A DNA stretch of 64,000 bases from Hyperoplus lanceolatus (lineage: Eukaryota > Chordata > Actinopteri > Uranoscopiformes > Ammodytidae): NCBI GenBank assembly GCA_026929865.2, contig CM049410.1, positions 4,906,501 through 4,970,500 on the forward strand, in the 5' to 3' direction. The notes beneath the pieces are model-generated. The model saw only the letters and a list, made by a program, of their open reading frames with translations, made no database searches and was not told where the DNA came from. The stretch's first letter is position 1. Every line of letters begins with the position of its first letter. Shown in pieces: positions 58,248 through 64,000 of this stretch. The position numbers and the translations under genes were made by a program.

Positions 58248-60239
58248 ACAGAGTGGTTGTTAATTAGGATGATGCGCTGCAGCTGAAGGGAGTGGGTTTG
58301 AACTAAGAAATTATTGATACAACACTCAATCAATTATTGACTCGATCACTATAGCTAATGCAATAAAATGATAACACTGAGGAGAAAGGTATTTTTCTCA
58401 TTCCATAATTTGATAACTGATCCACAAAGTTGTTATTTTCGGCAAAAAGATATAACGTTATGTGCTCAGCATTTTGTTTACATTATCGACCAGTTATTAC
58501 ATTTTGGGTTTTGTTAACATTTCTTTAATTACATGTCGGGTGGTCACATTTTGTGGACTATCACAGGCCTTTATTAACAAAAACAAATATAGAACACATT
58601 TAAGAAAAACATAGTGTAACAATAGAAAAAAGCTTCAATAGCCTACTGCTTTCACATTATTATTTAAATCATGACAAGATAATCTTTTTTCAAATCCCAC
58701 CCGCTTTGCAATGTTTTTAATCCAGACAACGACGTGAGCATCATCGGTTTTTCTCACGAGTTCAAGGAAAATTCATTTACTCTGCTGCTGTTAATAATAA
58801 AACACGTCAGTAGCCTAAAGTCAAAATTCGAGTGTGTGAGGCTAAAGTGAAACACTTTTGTCCTACTTTGAGTCTGAGGGAATATGTATTAAACATATAC
58901 AACTTCTAAAACAACGTGACACACTCTATATCTCATAAACATATTTCCAAAACCAATAATGAATACGAGCTCCGTGAAGCTCATTAGATACAAAACAACT
59001 ATCTCAAACGCTATTGTTAGTCGTTACAACGTCAACAATAATCCAGTATACTGAAGAAGTCATAGGCCTACGTCGTTCCAAAAAAAGCAACTCCCAGGCA
59101 TACTATCTATGCTCCCAGGTCTCCGCTGGTTTATCATGATTGCGTTGTAGTGACACATCTGTCCACACGAGGGAAGCAGCCTCACATTACATAATTGATT
59201 ATGTTGAAACAAGCATCCTGAGCTGCCTTTGAGGAGGATACTTACTGGCTGATACAGGATAGAAGTAAACAGGCGAAGTAATTGAACAAGAACTAGATGT
59301 TAGTCACAATTTATAACATCAGTTTTACTCTTACACAGTCATTTATCCTTTAAGACTTCATGTTTCTGAAAAGGAAATGTTTAAATGTATACATAGCTTG
59401 GTGCATCTGTTTCTTTCTTTCTTTCTCTGATCGATTTTAAAAAGTCCTCTTTGATCCATAATGTGTAAAGAGATTGAGCCAGCCTCAGCCAGCAGATGCA
59501 TTAGGAGCTTCCCCTGAGCGTGCACATTCTTTTAAATAAGACTGCTGACACCCTCCTCTGCTCAAAATGTCCCCAGCAAACTTCTCCCAACCAGTCCTTG
59601 TGATGCCAGGCTGCAGTGGAAAACCATCAAGGGGTTGCCAAGGCAACTGTATTTTTTTTATTATTTTTATTTTGCATGTGATAGACAAACCTTCCCCTCC
59701 TCTTCTAGAAAAAGAGGATTTATTTTTCTCAGGGATTTGCCAGAGGGACATATTTTAATAGGGTTATCACAGAGGACTGGCAGAGAGATCTATAGATGAA
59801 GGATAAGTCGGGTTATCTTTACTCTGTTTTTGCCAAACCACCAAATACCCTGAGAAAAAAAGGAGGGTGGGGGGGGGGGGAGGCTATGGAATAAAGATTA
59901 AAGAGTTTTTAGCCTTTGGCATCTGCATCAGCTCACATGTGTTGTATTTGACAGCGTGTGAAAGTGATAATACTGCAAATGGAAAATGGCAGGGATTCAA
60001 TTAAAGCTGCAATGCGGATATATTTAATTAGACTACAAGCCACTTCCAATCACATGATACAAACTCTTTAAACTATTTATTGGTGTGGGATAGTGAGAGT
60101 TGTCGCTATCCATGTTTGATTACAAAGTTTGATTAGAGGGTAACTTTTAACAAGCAGCTAGCCGGACTTTGCACAAAGGTTATCACATGTCCTGCTACAC
60201 TTTGGTTCATGTACGAAGTAAACCAACAAGATAGATATA

Positions 60240-60440
60240 ACTTGGTCATTTTAAAGCTTTAGAGGTGCTGGTTCGCCGATTTTGTTACCCTTGGACAGAG
60301 CCAGGCTAGATATTTCCCCTCTGTTTCTAGTTTTTATGCTTAAATAAGCTGGTTCCTGATACGAAGCCTACAGGTAGGAACTGGCAAAACCGTGAATAAG
60401 CATATCTCTTAAAATACCGAACTATTCCTTTACAACAATC
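60240..60440. repeat. Dispersed teleost repeat
   Basis: tttagaggtgctggttcgcc, cccttggacagagccaggct and ccgaactattccttta are typical of a high-copy fish repeat. Fragments in the opposite orientation occur at about 19,990-20,260 and 28,370-28,750. Confidence 0.5.
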
Positions 60441-62043
60441 TTCTCCCTTGGGAAGTTACATTTTACTCAAAAATGTCTGGAATGCCGAACACACACCGAT
60501 TATAAATTTATACCAGGTGGCACTGGAGAGAAACTCATGAGCTTCACTTTATGGCAAAGAAGAAAACATTTCCCCTCCACAGTTTCCTTTGCTCGACAAT
60601 CCCCATCATTTCATTTATCTTGGCAAAAGGAACTTTGGCAATCAGACTGTTTTTTTCCTATTTCCCTGCGTAAAGTTGAAACCAACATCACAATACAGTT
60701 ATTCCTCCTAGCACATATTTGAACCTTTAGATCACTTCTGCTGGGTCACGCTTCATTTGGTAAAATAAACTTTGTCTGTCATAAACTTTGGGCTTTGCAA
60801 CCAAACAGGAAATAACAAGGCCTGGTTTTTATTTAAAAAGTAGGACTTACTTTAAAAGCCGAATACAGAAACCCAAATGCAAAACCAGTCAAATGTCACA
60901 TATTTGCAAAGTGAAAACTTTGTGTGTCAAAGCAAGCTTGTGTCATATGCCATGTCCATGCACAGGGAATGATTGGCCATGGTGCTAGATGTAATCAAAC
61001 ATTAAGCCATGTGATTCCAACTCTTCTAGCTGTGATTTATGCTGATCCCTCTCTCACCCTCACTTTGAAAGCTTTGGCATATAGCTAACGTCCTCTTTGT
61101 GGTTAGTCAAATAGACCTGAGTTACACATATGATTTGAATGGCTGTTGACTGTGGTGGAGGGGGGGGGGGGCATATGCAAATCGTTGAAAAAGGATGAGA
61201 TCAGGTGCTGAGATGAGCTCTGAGCTGACCTCAAAAAACAGAATCAAAGGAGTGTGAGCAAGCCAGCAAGAGGGGGGAGAAGAGGAGGAAGCAAAAAAAG
61301 AGAAAAGAGGGAGAGAGAAGTGTGGAGGAGGGAGATTCGTGGCGTCTTTTTTTTTCTGCTGGGAGTGGAATTGTAGGGCTGAAATGGGTCGTACAAGCAA
61401 AAAGAGCATCTGCGTCTATTTTAAGGAGGTGTTAGTGGGGCTTTTTTCTGTTCTCATCATGTGAGCTTAAAATGTACGTTCCTGCATTCATTTGTTGGGC
61501 TATGTGGGCTGGTTTTATAGTGTGCACAGTATGACAAATCTTTTCAATTTTGTTTTGTGTGTTTCATTAGACCTTTGCATTATTTTCTCGCTGTAACTGA
61601 GAAAAATGCAAATGTAACTTGTGATTTTGCATCAGTTTCTGATATGGTATTATTATATGATATGGTTATATGTTTCTGCATAAACTGTCAGCTGCATATG
61701 AGTGAGCAGCTTATTTTTACACACTACACTAGGTATTAAAGGATCATAGTTCAGCTATTGATGCTTTTATCTCTTGTTGTTGTTTGATGCAGCATGACGC
61801 ACCCCCATGTTTTCTCTCTCCTATGACCCGTTATACTGTAGGCTTTTCGTGGGTAACTGAAGAGCTCGTTTAGAGTGTTTGATCATTTCACTTCATAACT
61901 GAGTGCATGGCTTGTGTAAATCCTCTCGTAAAGCCTGAGAATGAACGAGGCTATAAGATGAGGAGTGAAACTCTTAGGCGGAATAACCTTTATGTCTTAT
62001 TATGCAAACCACTTCAGGTCAAAGAGGATTGTACTTTAAATGT

Positions 62044-62122
62044 ACACACACACACAAACGCACACACACACACACACACACACACGCACGCACGCACGCA
62101 CACAAACACACACACACACACA

Positions 62123-62195
<73 letters not shown>
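62044..62195. repeat. (CA)n microsatellite with CG-containing interruptions
   Basis: About 150 bases of CA repeats with internal cgca variants (62,085-62,100) and a phase break at 62,129-62,131. Produces spurious His-Thr frames. Confidence 0.95.
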
Positions 62196-62196
<1 letters not shown>

Positions 62197-62619
62197 GTTC
62201 TCAGGTATACAATGCTGCCTTTGTGCAGACTGAGTCCAAATAAAGACTCCACTCATAGGTGTCCTTGGATCCCGAAAATAAACTCGACGTTGCCCTTCGA
62301 TCTCATGTTAGCAGGAGAGAAGTGGTCCAGATATTAAACCAAGCCGAAAGGGAGGAGGAAATCCTGCTGCCCCTCTTCTTCCTGTGACCTCTGTGTCGCA
62401 CATACACATGACAGCGCTCAAAGATTAACCTGCTCACCTCCACAACAGGAAGGAGGTGTGAAGCCCTGTCACATCCCCTGGTTTAGGGGCTGACATTTGG
62501 GGTAAAAACAAATCGGATGGATGTGGAACTCCCAAGCGTCAGTGGAAAAATCTTACTTCCAGGTCAGCAATAATATCCCTCATAAACGGAAAGCGATTTT
62601 ATCATTATTGCTGTGCTAG

Positions 62620-62990
62620 CTAGCAGCTCTGTGAGGCTGTAGCTTATTAACACACGTCGGTGCTTTGAGCCAAATGCTAACGTCAGCACACTAATATATT
62701 CTCATAATGACAATGTGAACATGTTGAAAATCAGCAGGCACAATGTTTACCACATTGGCCATCTTGGTTTAGCGTAGTTTAGCATGCTACCATTTGCAAA
62801 TTGTGTGCCAATCTTGACCTGCTGGTGGCGCAATAGAGAAGAAGCCAAATGAGCAGCAACGTCCCCATAATTCATCCTTGAGGGACCATGCATGTCTGTA
62901 CCAAGTTTCACAGCAATCCGTCCATGGGGCATAGTTTAGTGAGGACCAAAGTAGTCACCATAATATCCCTCACTAAAGCAAACTAGAATG
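62620..62990. repeat. Dispersed teleost repeat, same family as 26,800-27,010
   Basis: gccaaatgctaacgtcagca, tttagcatgctaccatttgc and ttgagggaccatgcatgtct resemble a common fish repeat with characteristic gctaac wording. Non-coding. Confidence 0.45.
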
Positions 62991-63186
62991 ACTTAATCAA
63001 AGTATTTACGTGTAATATCAACAAGCTGATTTTATTTATAGAGTTCTAGCCACAATTTCCTCCCTAACCTTAAACACATGAGAGTTATTCACTGGCTCAT
63101 CAGATCCTGGCAGAAAAAAGGAAGGATTCAGAAAGAGGAGATTATGCTATGGAATGTGATTCCCCTTGATTGCATTCGAATATTTG

Positions 63187-63188
<2 letters not shown>

Positions 63189-63282
<94 letters not shown>

Positions 63283-63309
63283 TTGAGGGTGTGTGTGTGT
63301 GTGTGTGTT
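63189..63309. repeat. (GT)n microsatellite, interrupted
   Basis: A perfect GT run to 63,279, a short interruption (aatttgaggg), then another GT run to about 63,309. Confidence 0.95.
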
Positions 63310-63584
63310 TTTGTCTGTTTGTGTGTGTATAATTATGTGTGTGTTTGAGGGTCAGTCATTTTAAAGGGAGGAGATGATCACCCTGCGGGCCTCCCCTGGT
63401 TGACTGGAGCATATGAAGTTGGGTTGGACGGCTCAATCAGGTCACGTGAAGTCGGTCAGGAGCACCGCAGACGGTTCCCATGACGGCCGGCCCTAATCTG
63501 CCAGACGTGTGTCTCCCTGGGGGCATGCAGTCCTCAACGGCCCGGGAGACAGCCAGACACACAACCCCAAAACCCCCAATACCA

Positions 63585-63587
<3 letters not shown>

Positions 63588-63620
<33 letters not shown>
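63588..63620. repeat. (CA)n microsatellite
   Basis: About 16 perfect CA units in otherwise unique sequence. Confidence 0.9.
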
Positions 63621-63623
<3 letters not shown>

Positions 63624-64000
63624 CACTTGAAGCCGCAGACTTTGTGACCACTTTGTGGCCTATGTTTGGTGGTTTGGATGTGGAGTTTAGTGCAGTTTAG
63701 TCTTACACCATCTGAAGATGACTGGACCAAGCTGAGTTAAAGCTTCAGATGGGTCATGCTCACGTTCCCCCCATCATCATCACTGAGTATATCTGGGCCA
63801 CACTGAGAGGCTGTTGCTTCTGACTCATCAACACATTAGCATGACGTTTATGTGGAGTAGAATGCACTGAGTGTGTTTGTGTGCCACAGACACAGACACT
63901 CAGTTATACAGTATAATTGCTTTTAATGCTCCATGCTCCACTAGGTCCAGTGCTGACACAAATGGACAGTTATGCTCTCTTTATCAAACCATATTCCCAA

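Larger units (their letters stand above)
58248..64000. other. Gene-poor region with repeats and microsatellites
   Basis: No reading frame with recognisable homology or plausible exon chain. Contains dispersed repeats (60,240-60,440, 62,620-62,990), a CA tract, two GT tracts and a second CA tract. Whether parts are conserved noncoding sequence of a gene beyond the right edge cannot be told here. Confidence 0.5.

Noticed and set aside
59485-59758. Opposed ~60-90 codon frames in the gene-poor region
   Set aside because: No homology, splice sites or codon pattern to support coding; the length is expected by chance.
62014-62256. Cys-Val and His-Thr rich frames
   Set aside because: Generated by the CA/GT microsatellite; the same applies to 63,078-63,348.

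Overview
This is nuclear DNA of a ray-finned fish, most likely a percomorph teleost. Genes are split by GT-AG introns, the proteins are vertebrate orthologues, and the spaces between them are full of teleost-type repeats (LINE 3' ends, Tc1/mariner, hAT and TTAA-type MITEs, long CT, CA, GT, CTT and ATT microsatellites). There is no bacterial-style organisation, rRNA, CRISPR or origin. Exon models were built by reading splice sites and codon phase by eye; paralogue names come from memory of family sequences, not from a search.

Layout. 1-6052 (-): 5' part of uqcrc2 (mitochondrial complex III core protein 2), running off the left edge. 7542-15698 (-): a BTB-BACK-kelch (KLHL) gene with 11 coding exons; its introns hold a TTAA-flanked MITE, a GGTTGTCACA-rich repeat and a remarkable 1.6-kb palindromic Tc1-like element. 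18384-21503 (-): anks4b, an ankyrin/SAM scaffold of the brush border. 24032-28086 (+): slc25a17, peroxisomal carrier, nine exons. 30196-32932 (-): dxo, 5'-cap quality-control nuclease. 34889-36566 (+): stk19, a winged-helix repair protein, head to head with dxo as in the human MHC class III region. 38571-44093 (-): a rac1-type Rho GTPase, tail to tail with stk19. 45487-46172 (+): a 66-residue SMIM10-like membrane microprotein. 48626-54396 (-): an unrecognised gene carrying three almost identical 1.69-kb tandem units. 55866-58247: the end of a Gypsy-type pol, then a tandemly repeated unit, one copy of which is split by a long-TIR MITE. 58250-64000: repeats and microsatellites, with no gene that I can support.

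The most unusual locus is 48626-54396. A segment from just upstream of the first recognisable exon to the middle of the last exon has been tandemly triplicated. The two junctions fuse the interior of the last exon to the first exon in the same reading frame and keep the downstream splice donor. All 16 exons can therefore be joined into one open reading frame of 1,382 codons plus stop. Whether it is expressed as one protein, as separate genes, or is partly an assembly artefact cannot be settled from the sequence.

The genes are mostly unrelated housekeeping or epithelial genes (respiration, peroxisomal cofactor transport, cap surveillance, DNA repair, actin signalling) and do not form a pathway. 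The one meaningful arrangement is the conserved divergent dxo/stk19 pair. uqcrc2 and anks4b both map, from memory, to human 16p12, so the left part probably reflects an old linkage group.
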